DNA of 64,000 nt from NCBI GenBank assembly GCA_016109435.1, contig JAEILR010000002.1, positions 1-64,000 on the forward strand, in the 5' to 3' direction. The position numbers and the translations under genes were made by a program. The first letter of the stretch is position 1. Each line of letters starts with the position of its first letter. Below, in pieces: positions 50,645 through 61,049 of this stretch. The notes beneath the pieces are model-generated. The model worked only from the letters and a program-made list of their open reading frames with translations, did not search any database and was not told the DNA's origin. Source of the DNA: Methanomassiliicoccus sp. (GTDB lineage Archaea > Thermoplasmatota > Thermoplasmata > Methanomassiliicoccales > Methanomassiliicoccaceae).

Positions 50645-50960
50645 GAACCTCTCGGCCTATATCCAATTTGCCCCCGCCGTTCGCGGCGTTCCGCCATGAA
50701 CGGGTCGGTGCCCTCAGGAAGGACATCCTCATGCCAGTCGGCGCCGTCAGCGGCCGGCGGGACCCGCCCGGCGAGGGGGTGGGCCGATCGCCTCTCCACG
50801 GCGAGAGTCCTCGGGCTCGGCCAGACAGATGCGGGGGTCGTCCCCCGGGACGCCCGGGGAGCGCCTCCCACACGGCATTTTTATATAGAAGAACAAACAT
50901 TCAACGCAGGCTTAGCTAGAACATAGCTTCGTGTGTGAAAGATCATTGGAGGTAAAAATC
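50645..50960 (+). promoter_or_regulatory. Thermosome upstream region with TATA box
   Basis: TTTTTATATAG (50878-50888) is a strong TATA box; the transcript would have a leader of about 50 bases ending with GGAGGTAAAAATC before the ATG at 50961. The rest, 50645-50870, is GC-rich and shows several short self-complementary stretches (such as CCCGGGACGCCCGGGG) but no gene. A heat-shock operator for the region was not recognised. Confidence 0.5.
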
Positions 50961-52595
50961 ATGGGAATGGGAAACACGCCTATACTCATCCTCAAGGAGG
51001 GTACCAAGAGGGACCGGGGCAAGGATGCCCAGTACAACAACATCATGGCCGCCAGGGCCATCGCCGATGCCGTTCGTAGCACCCTTGGACCCCGTGGGAT
51101 GGACAAGATGCTCGTGGACAGCTTGGGTGACGTCGTCATCACCAACGACGGTGTGACGATCCTCAAGGAGATCGATGTAGATCACCCCGCGGCCAAGATG
51201 GTCGTGGAGGTCGCCAAGACCCAGGACGAAGAGGCCGGGGACGGGACCACCACCGCTGTGATCTTGTCGGGCGAGCTGCTCAAGAAGGCCATCGACCTGA
51301 TCGATTCCAACATTCACCCCACCATCATCGCCGGCGGATACAGGCTTGCCGCCACCAAGGCCCAGGCCGTCCTGGACGACCTGGCCATGAACGTCGATGT
51401 GAAGGACAAGAAGACCCTGAAGCTGATCGCCGAGACCTCGATGATCTCCAAGTCGGTCAGCGGCTCCCGGGAGAACCTGGCCGACCTGTCGGTAAAGGCG
51501 GTCTCCGCGGTCGCCGAGCAGAACGGCAAGAAGTGGAACGTCGACCTGGACAACATCCAGATCGTGAAGAAGACCGGCGGCTCCATGGACGACACCGAGT
51601 TCATCCAGGGCATCATCATCGACAAGGAACCGGTCCACACTGGCATGCCCAAGAGGGTAGAGAAGGCCAAGATCGCCCTGCTCGATGTAGCGGTGGAGGT
51701 CCAGAAGACCGAGATCGACGCCAAGATCGAGATCACCGACCCGTCCCAGATGCAGGCCTTCCTCGCTGAGGAAGAGAACATGCTGCGCAAGATGGTCGCC
51801 AACATCAAGAAGGCCGGGGCCAACGCGGTGTTCTGCCAGAAGGGTATCGATGACCTTGCCCAGCACTTCCTGGCCAAGGAAAAGATCTTTGCCGTCAGGC
51901 GGGTCAAGAAGTCGGACATGGAGAAGCTGGCCAAGGCCACCGGGGCAACCGTGGTCACCAAGATCGAGGAGCTCTCCGCCGAGGAGCTCGGCAGCGCTGC
52001 GCTGATCGAGGTCCGCCAGATGGGCGACGACGGACTGTCCTTCGTCACCGGCTGCAAGAACCCCAAGGCCGTGTCCCTGCTGCTCAGGGGCGGCACCGAG
52101 CACGTCATCGATGAGGTCGAGCGCTCCCTGGACGACGCCATGAGCGTGGTCGCGGTCGCCATCGAGGACGGCAAGATCGTCACCGGAGGAGGCAGCACCG
52201 CGGTGGAGATCGCCATGAAGCTCCGCGAGTACGCCGCTTCCGTCGGCGGACGCGAGCAGATCGCCATCGACGCCTACGCCAGCGCCCTTGAGGTCGTCCC
52301 CACCGCGCTCGCTGAGAACGCCGGTCTGGACCCCATCGACATCCTCATCAACATGAGGAAGGCCCACAAGGACGGGAAGACCCACGCCGGCCTGAACGTC
52401 TACACCGGAAAGGTCGTGGACATGATGGACCAGAAGGTCATCGAGCCCATCCGCGTCAGCCGCCAGGCCCTCAACTCCGCCACCGACGCCGCGGTCCTCA
52501 TCCTGAGGATCGACGATGTCATCGCCGCGAGGGGCATGGGCCCCGGAGCCGGCGCGCCAGGCGGCGCCCCCGACATGGGCGGCGACGAGGACTGA
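50961..52595 (+). CDS. thsA: Thermosome subunit (group II chaperonin)
   Basis: The 544-residue chaperonin forms double rings that fold proteins with ATP. The start is fixed by GGAGGTAAAAATC in front of [10 protein letters not shown]. Key motifs are [16 protein letters not shown] and [14 protein letters not shown] in the ATP-binding site, the apical protrusion region, and [21 protein letters not shown] near residue 405. The C-terminus is the glycine-rich [14 protein letters not shown]. No second subunit gene is in the window. It lies just before grpE-dnaK-dnaJ, bringing archaeal and bacterial-type chaperones together. Confidence 0.97.
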   Translation: MGMGNTPILILKEGTKRDRGKDAQYNNIMAARAIADAVRSTLGPRGMDKMLVDSLGDVVITNDGVTILKEIDVDHPAAKMVVEVAKTQDEEAGDGTTTAVILSGELLKKAIDLIDSNIHPTIIAGGYRLAATKAQAVLDDLAMNVDVKDKKTLKLIAETSMISKSVSGSRENLADLSVKAVSAVAEQNGKKWNVDLDNIQIVKKTGGSMDDTEFIQGIIIDKEPVHTGMPKRVEKAKIALLDVAVEVQKTEIDAKIEITDPSQMQAFLAEEENMLRKMVANIKKAGANAVFCQKGIDDLAQHFLAKEKIFAVRRVKKSDMEKLAKATGATVVTKIEELSAEELGSAALIEVRQMGDDGLSFVTGCKNPKAVSLLLRGGTEHVIDEVERSLDDAMSVVAVAIEDGKIVTGGGSTAVEIAMKLREYAASVGGREQIAIDAYASALEVVPTALAENAGLDPIDILINMRKAHKDGKTHAGLNVYTGKVVDMMDQKVIEPIRVSRQALNSATDAAVLILRIDDVIAARGMGPGAGAPGGAPDMGGDED

Positions 52596-52603
52596 AACCC
52601 CAT

Positions 52604-52618
52604 GGGGGCCCTGCCCCC
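52604..52618 (+). terminator. Hairpin after the thermosome gene
   Basis: GGGGGC (52604-52609) pairs with GCCCCC (52613-52618) over a three-base loop, nine bases after the thermosome stop. An A/T-rich CTTTAACATTTCTAATC follows and may be the grpE promoter, so the thermosome and grpE-dnaK-dnaJ are likely separate transcripts. Confidence 0.4.
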
Positions 52619-52679
52619 GAACCAAACCCTTTAACATTTCTAATCACAACACTCACGATCCGAAGGTCGGTGAAGGCAC

Positions 52680-53225
52680 ATGGACAAGGCGGATGGCTCT
52701 GAGCAGGAGGACAACGGGGGAGCATGCTCCGAGGAACAGCTCGCAGCGCTGCAGGAACAGCTCCGGGTCGAGCGGGCGGAGAAGGACCGACAGGCGTCCC
52801 TGGCCGCCGACTATCTGGTAACGGCCAAACGTGTCCAGGCCGACTTCGAGAATTACAAGCGGAGGACCCTGCGGGAACGCGAGGACCTCGTGAGGACGGC
52901 GAACCACCAGCTGCTGGGCGAACTGCTGCTGGTCTTCGACGACTTCGAACGCGCCCTGGCCGCGAGGTGCTCCGAGGAGGAGCTGCGGACGGGCATCACC
53001 AAGATCCACGATAACATGTCCGCCCTCCTCCGGGACCACGGCCTGAGGGAGATCCCCTCGGACGGACGGTTCGATCCATCCGTGCACGAAGCGTTCGCGG
53101 TAGGAGAGGGAGAGGACGGAAAGATACTGGAAGTCTTCCAGAAGGGATATTACCTCGGCGACAAGGTGCTGAGGTGCTCCAAGGTCAAGGTAGCTAAGAG
53201 CAGTACAGGTGAAGACAATGGCTAA
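52680..53225 (+). CDS. grpE: Nucleotide exchange factor GrpE
   Basis: The 181-residue GrpE opens the DnaK nucleotide site and releases ADP. It has a long N-terminal coiled coil (about 17-60, [18 protein letters not shown] and [20 protein letters not shown]) and the C-terminal beta domain with the family block [20 protein letters not shown]. It overlaps the dnaK start by eight bases. The DnaK system in archaea was gained from bacteria; the gene order grpE-dnaK-dnaJ is the bacterial-like arrangement also seen in several Thermoplasmatota and Methanosarcina. Confidence 0.95.
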   Translation: MDKADGSEQEDNGGACSEEQLAALQEQLRVERAEKDRQASLAADYLVTAKRVQADFENYKRRTLREREDLVRTANHQLLGELLLVFDDFERALAARCSEEELRTGITKIHDNMSALLRDHGLREIPSDGRFDPSVHEAFAVGEGEDGKILEVFQKGYYLGDKVLRCSKVKVAKSSTGEDNG

Positions 53226-55095
53226 GATAATCGGAATAGACCTAGGGACCAGCAACTCCGCGGCGGCGGTCATGGAGGGAGGCAGGCCCACCATCATACC
53301 CAGCGCGGAAGGGACCAGCATCGGGGGTAAGGCGTTCCCCTCTTACGTAGCGTTCACCAAGGAGGGCGAGCTGCTGGTAGGCGAGCCGGCCAGGAGGCAG
53401 GCGGTCACCAACCCCGAGGGCACCATCGCCGCCGCCAAGCGGAAGATGGGGACCGACTTCAGGTTCCACGTGCACGGCAAGGAGTACACTCCCCAGCAGA
53501 TCTCCGCTTTCATCCTCCAGAAGATAAAGCGGGACGCGGAGGCGTTCCTCGGGGACACCGTGGACAAGGCGGTCATCACCGTTCCCGCGTACTTCAATGA
53601 CAACCAGAGGCAGGCCACCAAGGACGCCGGGGCCATCGCCGGCCTGGAGGTCGTGAGGATCATCAACGAGCCCACCGCGGCCGCGCTGGCCTTCGGTCTG
53701 GACAACGCCAAGAGCGCCCAGAAGATCATGGTGTTCGACCTGGGCGGCGGGACCCTTGACGTTACGGTCATGGAGTTCTCCGACGGAGTGTTCGAGGTCA
53801 TCGCCACCTCCGGGGACACCCAGTTGGGGGGTACGGACATGGACCAGGCCCTCATCGGCTACGTGACCGGGCAGTTCAGGAACGAGACCGGCATCGACCT
53901 GACCAAGGACAAGATGGCCATGTGGAGGGTCCGCGAGGCCTCAGAGAAGGCCAAGATCGAGCTATCCTCGACGATGTCCACGGAGATCAACCTCCCCTTC
54001 ATTACCGCCGATCAGAGCGGGCCCAAGCATCTCACCATGAGCATCACCCGGGCCAAGCTGGAAGAGCTGGTCAACCCCATAGTGGAGCGGTGCCGCGCCC
54101 CCCTGGCCAACGCCATGAAGGACGCCAAGCTCCCCCCGGAGAAGATCGACAGTATCATCCTGGTCGGGGGCCCGACCCGCATGCCCATCGTGCAGCGGTT
54201 CGTGGAGACGATGGTCGGGAGGAAGATCCAGAGGGGCATCGACCCCATGGAGTGCGTTTCCATGGGCGCGGCCATCCAGGGCGCCGTCCTGTCCGGAGAG
54301 GTCAAGGACATCCTCCTGCTGGACGTCACCCCCCTGTCGCTGAGCGTGGAGACTCTGGGAGGCATCGCCACCCGCCTCATCGAGAGGAACACGACCATCC
54401 CGACCCGCAAGTCCCAGGTGTTCTCCACCGCCGCCGACTACCAGTCCAGTGTGGAGATCCACATCGTGCAGGGAGAGCGGGAGATGGCCGCCGACAACGT
54501 GTCCCTGGGCAAGTTCCAGCTGTCCGGCATCCCCCCCGCCCCGAGGGGCATACCGCAGATCGAGGTCACCTACGACATCGACGCCAACGGCATCATCAGC
54601 GTGTCGGCCAAGGACCTGGGGACCGGCAAGGAGCAGAAGATCACCATCACCGCCTCCAACAAGTTGTCCAAGGATGAGATCTCCAACATGGTCAACCAGG
54701 CCGAGCAGTTCTCCGAGGAGGACAAGAAGCGCAGGGAGAAGGTGGAGGTGCTCAACCAGGCCGACACCATGCTGTACACGACGGACAAGACGCTCATCGA
54801 GCTGGGGGACAAGATCACCGCCGAGGAGCGGGACAAGGTCAAGCAGGCCGCCGACGCTCTCCGCGAGGTGGTCAAGGGGGACGACCTCGCGGTCATCAAG
54901 GAGAAGATGGACATCCTGATGAAGGAGATGTCCACCGTGTCCACCCGCATCTACCAGGAAGCGGCGGCCGCCCAGCAGCAGGCCCAGCAGGCCCCTCCCG
55001 GCTCGCAGGGACAGGCCCCGCCCCCGGGAGACGACAAGAAGGACCAGGGCGGCAAGGGCGACTTCACCGATGCCGACTATCACATAGTGGACTAG
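53218..55095 (+). CDS. dnaK: Molecular chaperone DnaK (Hsp70)
   Basis: The 625-residue Hsp70 has the phosphate-1 motif [18 protein letters not shown] near the N-terminus, the second phosphate motif [15 protein letters not shown], and the adenosine motif [15 protein letters not shown]. The interdomain linker is [17 protein letters not shown] and the C-terminal lid precedes a Gln- and Pro-rich tail ending in DADYHIVD. The start is put at [10 protein letters not shown] (53218); an ATG three codons upstream is less family-like. It ends in TAG. Confidence 0.98.
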   Translation: MAKIIGIDLGTSNSAAAVMEGGRPTIIPSAEGTSIGGKAFPSYVAFTKEGELLVGEPARRQAVTNPEGTIAAAKRKMGTDFRFHVHGKEYTPQQISAFILQKIKRDAEAFLGDTVDKAVITVPAYFNDNQRQATKDAGAIAGLEVVRIINEPTAAALAFGLDNAKSAQKIMVFDLGGGTLDVTVMEFSDGVFEVIATSGDTQLGGTDMDQALIGYVTGQFRNETGIDLTKDKMAMWRVREASEKAKIELSSTMSTEINLPFITADQSGPKHLTMSITRAKLEELVNPIVERCRAPLANAMKDAKLPPEKIDSIILVGGPTRMPIVQRFVETMVGRKIQRGIDPMECVSMGAAIQGAVLSGEVKDILLLDVTPLSLSVETLGGIATRLIERNTTIPTRKSQVFSTAADYQSSVEIHIVQGEREMAADNVSLGKFQLSGIPPAPRGIPQIEVTYDIDANGIISVSAKDLGTGKEQKITITASNKLSKDEISNMVNQAEQFSEEDKKRREKVEVLNQADTMLYTTDKTLIELGDKITAEERDKVKQAADALREVVKGDDLAVIKEKMDILMKEMSTVSTRIYQEAAAAQQQAQQAPPGSQGQAPPPGDDKKDQGGKGDFTDADYHIVD

Positions 55096-55111
55096 GCCGG
55101 GAAGCGCGCCG

Positions 55112-56230
55112 ATGACCCAGCGGGACTACTACGAGGTTCTGGGGATCCCCAAGGGATCGCCGGAGGACGAGATCAAGAAGGCCTATCGCAAGCTGGCCAT
55201 GCAGTACCACCCCGACGTGACCAAGGAGGACCCCAAGGTCGCCGAGGAGAAGTTCAAGGAAGTGTCGGAAGCGTACGAGGTGCTGGTCGACGAGAAGAAG
55301 CGGAAGCTCTATGACCAGTACGGCCACGCCGGCGTCAGCTCCCAGTTCCAGGACGGCTCGTTCAACTGGAACGACTTCTCCCACTACGGCGACCTGCGGG
55401 ACATCTTCGGCGACTCCGGGGGCTTCGGCAACATCTTCGACATGCTGTTCGGGAGGCAGCAGCGCTCGGGAGGCCGGGACGCCCGCATGGACCTCGAGAT
55501 CACCCTGGACGATGCCTACAAGGGCGTCAAGCGCCGCATCACCGTCCCCAAGTTCGACAACTGCCCCAAGTGCTCCGGCACCGGGGCCAAGGACGGCAAG
55601 GTGGTCACCTGCCCGGAGTGCAAGGGTACCGGACAGGTCCGCACGGTCCAGCGGAGCGGCTTCGGCCAGTTCGTCCAGGTGGGGCCGTGCCGCCGCTGCC
55701 GGGGGACCGGCCGGTCGTCGACCGACGCCTGTCCCGACTGCAGCGGCCGGGGCAAGGTGCAGCGGACCTCCCATATCGACATCGACATCCCCGCCGGGGT
55801 GGAGACCGGTTCCCGCCTGCGGGTGCAGGGGGCCGGCGAGATCGGCGGCCCGGGAGAGCCCAACGGCGACCTCTATGTCGTCATCCACGTGAAGCCGCAT
55901 CCCCAGTACGCCAGGGAGGGACCGGACCTGATCGTGGAGTTTCCGATCACCTTCGCCCAGGCGGCGCTGGGGGCGGAGATCGAGATCCCCACCATGGACA
56001 AGAAGGCCAAGGTCAACCTGCCCGCCGGCACCCAGTCGGAAACGGTGTTCCGCCTGAGGGGCTCGGGGATGCCCATCCTGCGTACCTCCTCCCACGGCGA
56101 CCTGTACGTCCGGGTCAAGATCAAGGTCCCGGAGAAGCTGAACCAGGAGCAGAAGGATATCCTCAAGCGCTTCGCCGAGATCGAGGCCGAGAACAGGGGC
56201 ATCCTGGGCAAGTTCAAGAAGAAGAAATAA
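55112..56230 (+). CDS. dnaJ: Co-chaperone DnaJ (Hsp40)
   Basis: The 372-residue protein is a type I Hsp40. The J-domain is at about 4-68 with HPD at 33-35 (YHPDVTKE); a G/F-rich segment follows ([12 protein letters not shown]); then four CxxCxGxG zinc repeats ([32 protein letters not shown]; about 151-215), then the substrate-binding C-terminal domains. It stimulates DnaK ATP hydrolysis. It starts 16 bases after the dnaK stop and ends in TAA with the lysine-rich KFKKKK. Confidence 0.97.
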   Translation: MTQRDYYEVLGIPKGSPEDEIKKAYRKLAMQYHPDVTKEDPKVAEEKFKEVSEAYEVLVDEKKRKLYDQYGHAGVSSQFQDGSFNWNDFSHYGDLRDIFGDSGGFGNIFDMLFGRQQRSGGRDARMDLEITLDDAYKGVKRRITVPKFDNCPKCSGTGAKDGKVVTCPECKGTGQVRTVQRSGFGQFVQVGPCRRCRGTGRSSTDACPDCSGRGKVQRTSHIDIDIPAGVETGSRLRVQGAGEIGGPGEPNGDLYVVIHVKPHPQYAREGPDLIVEFPITFAQAALGAEIEIPTMDKKAKVNLPAGTQSETVFRLRGSGMPILRTSSHGDLYVRVKIKVPEKLNQEQKDILKRFAEIEAENRGILGKFKKKK

Positions 56231-56275
56231 GTTACCGGCAAAGGCTGAAGTAGACCCTGGGCGCTCCCTAGGAGG

Positions 56276-57538
56276 ATGCTCGGTTCCGGTTCATTGAAAG
56301 GTCTTGACCGCAGGGTCTGGATCCTCAGCGGGGGTCGGATCATCTCCACCACCGGCTTCTCCATAGTGATGCCCTTCCTGGCCATCCACCTCAACCGGGA
56401 CTTCGGGACCTCCATGAGCGAGGTGGGCATCATCTATCTGCTCATGGCCGTGGCCGGAGCGTTCGGCCAGATCGCCGGCGGGGAGATGTCCGACCGGCTG
56501 GGTCGGCGGCCGGTGATGTGGGCGTCGATGGCCCTCCGGGGCATGGTCTTCGTGGCCCTGTTCGTGGTCATGGGCACGGTGGACAGCGTCGCCGTCATCG
56601 CCCTCCTCCTCATCGTCTCCTCCGTGCTGGGCTCCCTGTTCGAGCCGGCCAGCAGCGCCATGGTGGCCGACCTGGTGGAGCCGGGGCGGAGGCTGGAAGC
56701 GTACAGCCTGCTGAGAGTGGGGAGCAACCTGGGGTGGACGCTCGGTCCCCTCGTCTCCGGCTTCCTGATAGTGTCCCTTCCGTTCTCCTCCCTCTTCGCC
56801 GTGGCCGCCGTCACCTGCCTCTCGGTGGCCGTGATCATCTACCTGACGGTGGCCGACCCCGGCCGGTCGGGGGTGCATCACGAGCGGTTCCACCCCCGGG
56901 ACCTGCTCAGCATCTGGCATAACAAACTGTTCCTGGTGTTCTGTCTCGCCTCCCTGCCCCTGGGCATCGTCATCGGGCAGATGTCCTCGACCTTCTCGGT
57001 GTTCTCGGTGCAGGACGTGGGCATTTCCGAGGCCGAGATCGGCTACCTGTACGCCATGAACGGGGCGATAGTGGTCCTGCTGCAGTTCCCCATGGCCCGG
57101 TACATCTCCCGATACAGGATGCCCTACGTGCTGGCCTCGGGCACCCTGATGTACGCGGTGGGGTACTTCGTCGTGGGCTTCGCCGGCGGCATCTGGATGC
57201 TGGTGACCTCCATGATCATCACCACTCTGGGGGAGAACGTAACCTCGCCGTCGAGCACCGACATGGTCGCCCGGATGAGCCCGGAGAACGAGCGGGGCAG
57301 GTACATGGGGGCCTTCGGCATATTCTCGTCCTTCGGCTGGGCGCTCGGCCCCGCCTTCGGCGGGGTCATGTACGACGGCCTGCACGGGGAGCCGGTGGCC
57401 CTGTGGGGCGCCGTCGCTGCCATCGCCATGATCAGCTTCTTCGGCTATGTCCACCTCGGAAGGATGTACCAAGGTACCGGGGAGAGCAGGCTGAGGTCCC
57501 ATGAGGAAAGGGTTAAGCCGTTACCTCCCAATCCGTAG
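56276..57538 (+). CDS. MFS transporter
   Basis: The 420-residue protein has about 12 hydrophobic segments and the major-facilitator motif A at 69-79 (GEMSDRLGRRP), between helices 2 and 3. A second copy of the half-signature is in the middle of the protein (GYLYAMNGAIVVLLQFPMARYISRYRMP). Substrate is unknown; the sequence resembles drug-efflux-type MFS proteins by general form only. It follows dnaJ by 45 bases and is six bases upstream of the RuvC-like gene. It ends in TAG. Confidence 0.9.
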   Translation: MLGSGSLKGLDRRVWILSGGRIISTTGFSIVMPFLAIHLNRDFGTSMSEVGIIYLLMAVAGAFGQIAGGEMSDRLGRRPVMWASMALRGMVFVALFVVMGTVDSVAVIALLLIVSSVLGSLFEPASSAMVADLVEPGRRLEAYSLLRVGSNLGWTLGPLVSGFLIVSLPFSSLFAVAAVTCLSVAVIIYLTVADPGRSGVHHERFHPRDLLSIWHNKLFLVFCLASLPLGIVIGQMSSTFSVFSVQDVGISEAEIGYLYAMNGAIVVLLQFPMARYISRYRMPYVLASGTLMYAVGYFVVGFAGGIWMLVTSMIITTLGENVTSPSSTDMVARMSPENERGRYMGAFGIFSSFGWALGPAFGGVMYDGLHGEPVALWGAVAAIAMISFFGYVHLGRMYQGTGESRLRSHEERVKPLPPNP

Positions 57539-57543
57539 GGCAG

Positions 57544-58290
57544 ATGAAGGTCATAGGGGTGATGACCCGGGACTTCAGGTTCTTCCACGAGCTGGTCCGT
57601 CTCATGAGGGAGCACCGGGACCAGTTCGTGTCCCTGGACCCCGAGGACGACGTGCCGGACAATGTGGGGGTGGTAATCACCACCCGCGAGGAGCGGCCTA
57701 AGGTGCGCTTCCGCAAGGTGGTGTCGGCCGACCGTCCGGACATCGCCCTGGAGATGGCCAGGTCCCGGCTTAGCGGCAGGGAAAGCTTCCGGAACCTGGT
57801 GGCGGGAGTGGACCCCGGTCGCCGCCCCGGACTGGCCATTCTGGGGGACGGCCGTGTCCTGGTCGCGGAGACTGTCGGTTCACCGGAACGGGTGTCGGAC
57901 GAGATCGACCGCTTCCGCCGGTGCTTCCCCCACGAGCGGCTGATCGCCAGGGTCGGCCATGGCGACCGCACCAACCGCAACCGGGTCATCCGGGCCATCT
58001 GGAACTCGGTGGACGACGTGGAGGTGGTCGACGAAACCAGCACCACCCGCCGCACCGAGGAGCCGGACGCCGATGCCGCGGTGTCCATCGCCATGAGCAG
58101 CGGCTACCGCATGCCCTTCCCGCCCGAGGTCCTCCCTACTCCCGGGGAGATAAGGGACATCCAGCGTCTCAGCCGGATCGCCAGTGAGGGGAGGGTGACC
58201 ATCTCCTCGGACCTCGCCGAGGCGGTGGCCAAGGGGGAGATCAGTCTCCCTGAGGCGCTGACGGTCCAGGGCAGAAAGTCCTCTCGATGA
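57544..58290 (+). CDS. RuvC/RNase H-fold protein of unknown function
   Basis: I do not recall a named family for this 248-residue protein. The central part (about 85-190) has the marks of an RNase H-like fold: strand 1 with Asp90 in AGVDPGRRPGLAIL (compare the DPGxxxxG of RuvC), strand RVLVAETVG, ARVGHGDRTNRN with Asp141, VEVVDET with Glu164, and a closing helix PDADAAVSIAM with Asp175 and Asp177, like the HDAADALA of RuvC. An N-terminal region (1-84) and a C-terminal helical tail (191-248) are extra. It may be a nuclease or an inactive relative. Its end overlaps AMP phosphorylase by 50 bases in convergent orientation. Confidence 0.55.
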   Translation: MKVIGVMTRDFRFFHELVRLMREHRDQFVSLDPEDDVPDNVGVVITTREERPKVRFRKVVSADRPDIALEMARSRLSGRESFRNLVAGVDPGRRPGLAILGDGRVLVAETVGSPERVSDEIDRFRRCFPHERLIARVGHGDRTNRNRVIRAIWNSVDDVEVVDETSTTRRTEEPDADAAVSIAMSSGYRMPFPPEVLPTPGEIRDIQRLSRIASEGRVTISSDLAEAVAKGEISLPEALTVQGRKSSR

Positions 58291-59806
58291 CCGTGGTCCG
58301 GGAGACGTACGGCAGCTTGGCCAGTATCATGCCCTCGACCGTCACCGGGTTGAACTTCCTGGACAGCTCGATGGCCTGCTCCAGCTTGGCCCTGCTGTCG
58401 GCGTGGATGGTGAACAGCGCCTCCCCGTCGTCCACCCTGTTGCCCCGCTTCTTGTGCAGCAGGATGCCCGCTCCCTTGTCCTTGGGGGCCCCGGCGGCCC
58501 GGGCCAGTGCCACCAGCTCCTTGTTGCGTATGCCGTTCACGTAGCCGCACATCTTGGAGCTGATGTCATGGGTGTACTCCCCCACCCGGATGTCGGTGGA
58601 CTTGATCTCGGGGTTCCCGCCCTGCGCGGCCACGATCTCCCTGAACTTGCTGAGCGCCTGACCGGACATGAGGATCTCCCTCGCTCTGGCCTCGCCTCTC
58701 TTCATGCCACCCATGTCCAGGAGCATCCCGGCCATCCCGCAGGCCTTCTCGATGACGCTGCTGGGATGCGCGTCACCCTCCAGGATGCGGATGGCCTCCC
58801 TGGCCTCCAGGGCGGGGCCGATGGCGCGGCCGACCGGCTGCTCGCCATAGGTGATGGCGCACTCCACATGGATCCCCAGCCGCTCACCCAGCTCCACGAA
58901 GTCCTTGGCGTAGGCCTGGGCCTGCTCCATGGTGGGCACCTTGGTGCCCGCGCCGACCGGTATATCGATGGCCAGGAACTCCGCGCCCACCGCCTTCTTC
59001 TTGCTCATGACCGAGGCCAGGAGCTGAGCGTGGGGATCGATGCCCAGGGGGTACTCGACCCGGATGATGAGGTCGTCGGCGGGAGCGAGGTTCACCGACC
59101 CGCCCCATGCTAGCGCCCCGCCGGTGCTCTCGGCGATGTTGCGCAGCTTGTTGGCATCGAAGTCCACGTTGCAGAACACCTCCACGATGTCCGATGTACC
59201 CGCCGCCGAGCTGATGGCCCGGGACGAGGTCTTCGGAATCAGCAGCCCGGCCGCGGCCACGATAGGGACAACGATGAGGGTGATCTTGTTGCCCGGGCAT
59301 CCGCCGATGGAGTGGAAGTCGAACACCGGGGAGCGGTCGAACTTGATGGTCTCCCCGGTCTCCACCATGGCCAGGGTCAGGTCGGCGGTCTCCCGCAGGT
59401 TCATCCCGTTGATGTGCAGCGAGGAAACGTACGCCGTCAGCTCGATGTTGCTCAGGGTGTGGCTGGCGATGTCGTTGACGATCGTGCGGATCTCCTCGGT
59501 GGAAAGCTCCTTCCCGTTCATCTTCTTCTTGATGAACTCGATCGACTCCGGCTTGGAGGTCGCTACCACCTCGATCAGCTCGTCCGGGTCCGGTCCCAGG
59601 TCGATGTATGCCCTGCCCAGGATGCCGACCTCCCCCTTCTGCACCACCGTCACCGTGGTCTGTAAAACCGTCACGATGGAGCTGCGCTCGTGCTTGATGC
59701 GGACCCGGTCCCCGTCCCGGACCCCGATCTCGAGGGCGTCATCCCTGTTCAGCACCGCGGTGTACTCCGCCGATTCCATATCTATGTACTTGGCCTTCAG
59801 TTGCAT
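58241..59806 (-). CDS. deoA: AMP phosphorylase
   Basis: The 521-residue enzyme is the archaeal AMP phosphorylase that splits AMP (and CMP, UMP) to ribose 1,5-bisphosphate and base. It has the extra N-terminal domain (about 1-85) absent in bacterial thymidine phosphorylase, then the shared region with DFHSIGGCPGNKITL as phosphate-binding, SSAAGTSDIVE and the C-terminal DDGEALFTIHA. The ATG at 59806 follows GGGGATAGAC, two bases after the RuBisCO stop; the GTG at 59818 would add four residues. It is the third gene of the AMP operon. Confidence 0.95.
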   Translation of the reverse strand: MQLKAKYIDMESAEYTAVLNRDDALEIGVRDGDRVRIKHERSSIVTVLQTTVTVVQKGEVGILGRAYIDLGPDPDELIEVVATSKPESIEFIKKKMNGKELSTEEIRTIVNDIASHTLSNIELTAYVSSLHINGMNLRETADLTLAMVETGETIKFDRSPVFDFHSIGGCPGNKITLIVVPIVAAAGLLIPKTSSRAISSAAGTSDIVEVFCNVDFDANKLRNIAESTGGALAWGGSVNLAPADDLIIRVEYPLGIDPHAQLLASVMSKKKAVGAEFLAIDIPVGAGTKVPTMEQAQAYAKDFVELGERLGIHVECAITYGEQPVGRAIGPALEAREAIRILEGDAHPSSVIEKACGMAGMLLDMGGMKRGEARAREILMSGQALSKFREIVAAQGGNPEIKSTDIRVGEYTHDISSKMCGYVNGIRNKELVALARAAGAPKDKGAGILLHKKRGNRVDDGEALFTIHADSRAKLEQAIELSRKFNPVTVEGMILAKLPYVSRTTVIERTFCPGPSAPQGD

Positions 59807-59808
59807 GT

Positions 59809-61047
59809 CTATCCCCACTTCTGGATCGCTTCCCGGAGCTCCCGATGCGTCTTGGAATACTCGGAGAAAGGTATCTTTTCGTAAGCGGCGTCCACCGCCT
59901 GGACCATGGCCCTGGCTCCTCCCCGGACCCCGCCGGGGTGTCCGGCCACTCCCCCGCCGGCCTGTATCTGGACGTCGGTTCCGGTGATCTTGACCAGGGG
60001 CTCGATGAGCGCGGGATGCATGCCCCCGGAGGCCACCGGCATGACCGCCTTGTACGGAAGCTCCGGCCCCACGCAGGCGCGCTGGTTGGCCAGGTCCTCC
60101 TCCGCCCCGCCCTTCATCTTACCCACTCCGAAAGTGCCGACGTGCAGGGCATCGCCGCCGCACATGCGCACCAGCTTGGAGAACACCACCATGGACACGC
60201 CGTGGTCCTTGTTGCGGGTGATGGCCCCGTGCATCGTCCTGTGCACGTGGATCGGCAGCTTGATGGAGGGGTCCTCGGCCAGCGCCTGGACCGCGGCGAA
60301 GCCGCAGGTGATCACGTCGACCATCAGCTCCGACGCTCCCAGCTCCTGAGCCCGCTCGGCCACCTCCACGATCTTCTCTCCGTTAGTGGACACGTTGATG
60401 GCGTGCATCATCACCTGTCCGGTCTCGTCCCTCACCCGGTCGATGGCCTCGGCGATGGCCACCACCCGGTCCTCCAGGGGGCAGAACTTCTGGTTGGACA
60501 GCGTTTCGTCGTCCTTCCCGTTGGTCAGCCCGCCCATCCCCGCCTCGTAGATGTAGTCGGCGTAGCCTGAGGGGGGCAGCCCGATCTTCGGCTTGACGAT
60601 GGTGCCCACCAGCGGCTTGCTCGGCCGCCTGAGCATCTCCCTCATGCCGGGGATGCCGTACTTGGGGCCCTTGAACTCCCGGAGCATGCTGGGGGGGAAG
60701 AACACGTCCTCCAGGCGGACCCCCTTCAGCGCCTCCAGGCCGAACAGGTTGCCGGCGATGACGCTGAGGATCTGAGGAACGCCGCCGATGTCCAGGCTGA
60801 AGTCGTCGACGGGGAAGGCGATCGTGGCCACGTCCCCCTCGATCCCGGTCACCCGCCCGTGGTACTTCTCAAAGATCTCGTCGTTGAGCGTGGACACCCC
60901 GGTCCAGGTGCCGGTGGACTGCTCGGTGGCCACCGCGGCGGCCGCCAGCCTGATGTCCAGATCGGTGACGATCTTGTATTTGCAGATGACATAGTCGTCG
61001 GGGTCGACCCTCTCCCCGAGATGCAGGTACTTCTCAGAATATTCCAT
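59809..61047 (-). CDS. rbcL: RuBisCO large subunit, type III
   Basis: The 412-residue protein is a form III RuBisCO that converts ribulose 1,5-bisphosphate and CO2 to two 3-phosphoglycerates. Catalytic Lys152 is in GTIVKPKIGL, the carbamylated Lys178 with Asp179 and Asp180 in GGLTNGKDDE, the loop 6 lysine in VGKMKG, and the phosphate loop in ASGGMHP and GGGVAGHPGG. The variant GKDD replaces the usual TKDD. The ATG at 61047 lies seven bases after GAGGA; an ATG at 61053 overlaps the isomerase stop. It ends in TAG. No carbon-fixation phosphoribulokinase is in the window; the substrate comes from AMP. Confidence 0.97.
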   Translation of the reverse strand: MEYSEKYLHLGERVDPDDYVICKYKIVTDLDIRLAAAAVATEQSTGTWTGVSTLNDEIFEKYHGRVTGIEGDVATIAFPVDDFSLDIGGVPQILSVIAGNLFGLEALKGVRLEDVFFPPSMLREFKGPKYGIPGMREMLRRPSKPLVGTIVKPKIGLPPSGYADYIYEAGMGGLTNGKDDETLSNQKFCPLEDRVVAIAEAIDRVRDETGQVMMHAINVSTNGEKIVEVAERAQELGASELMVDVITCGFAAVQALAEDPSIKLPIHVHRTMHGAITRNKDHGVSMVVFSKLVRMCGGDALHVGTFGVGKMKGGAEEDLANQRACVGPELPYKAVMPVASGGMHPALIEPLVKITGTDVQIQAGGGVAGHPGGVRGGARAMVQAVDAAYEKIPFSEYSKTHRELREAIQKWG

Positions 61048-61049
61048 GT

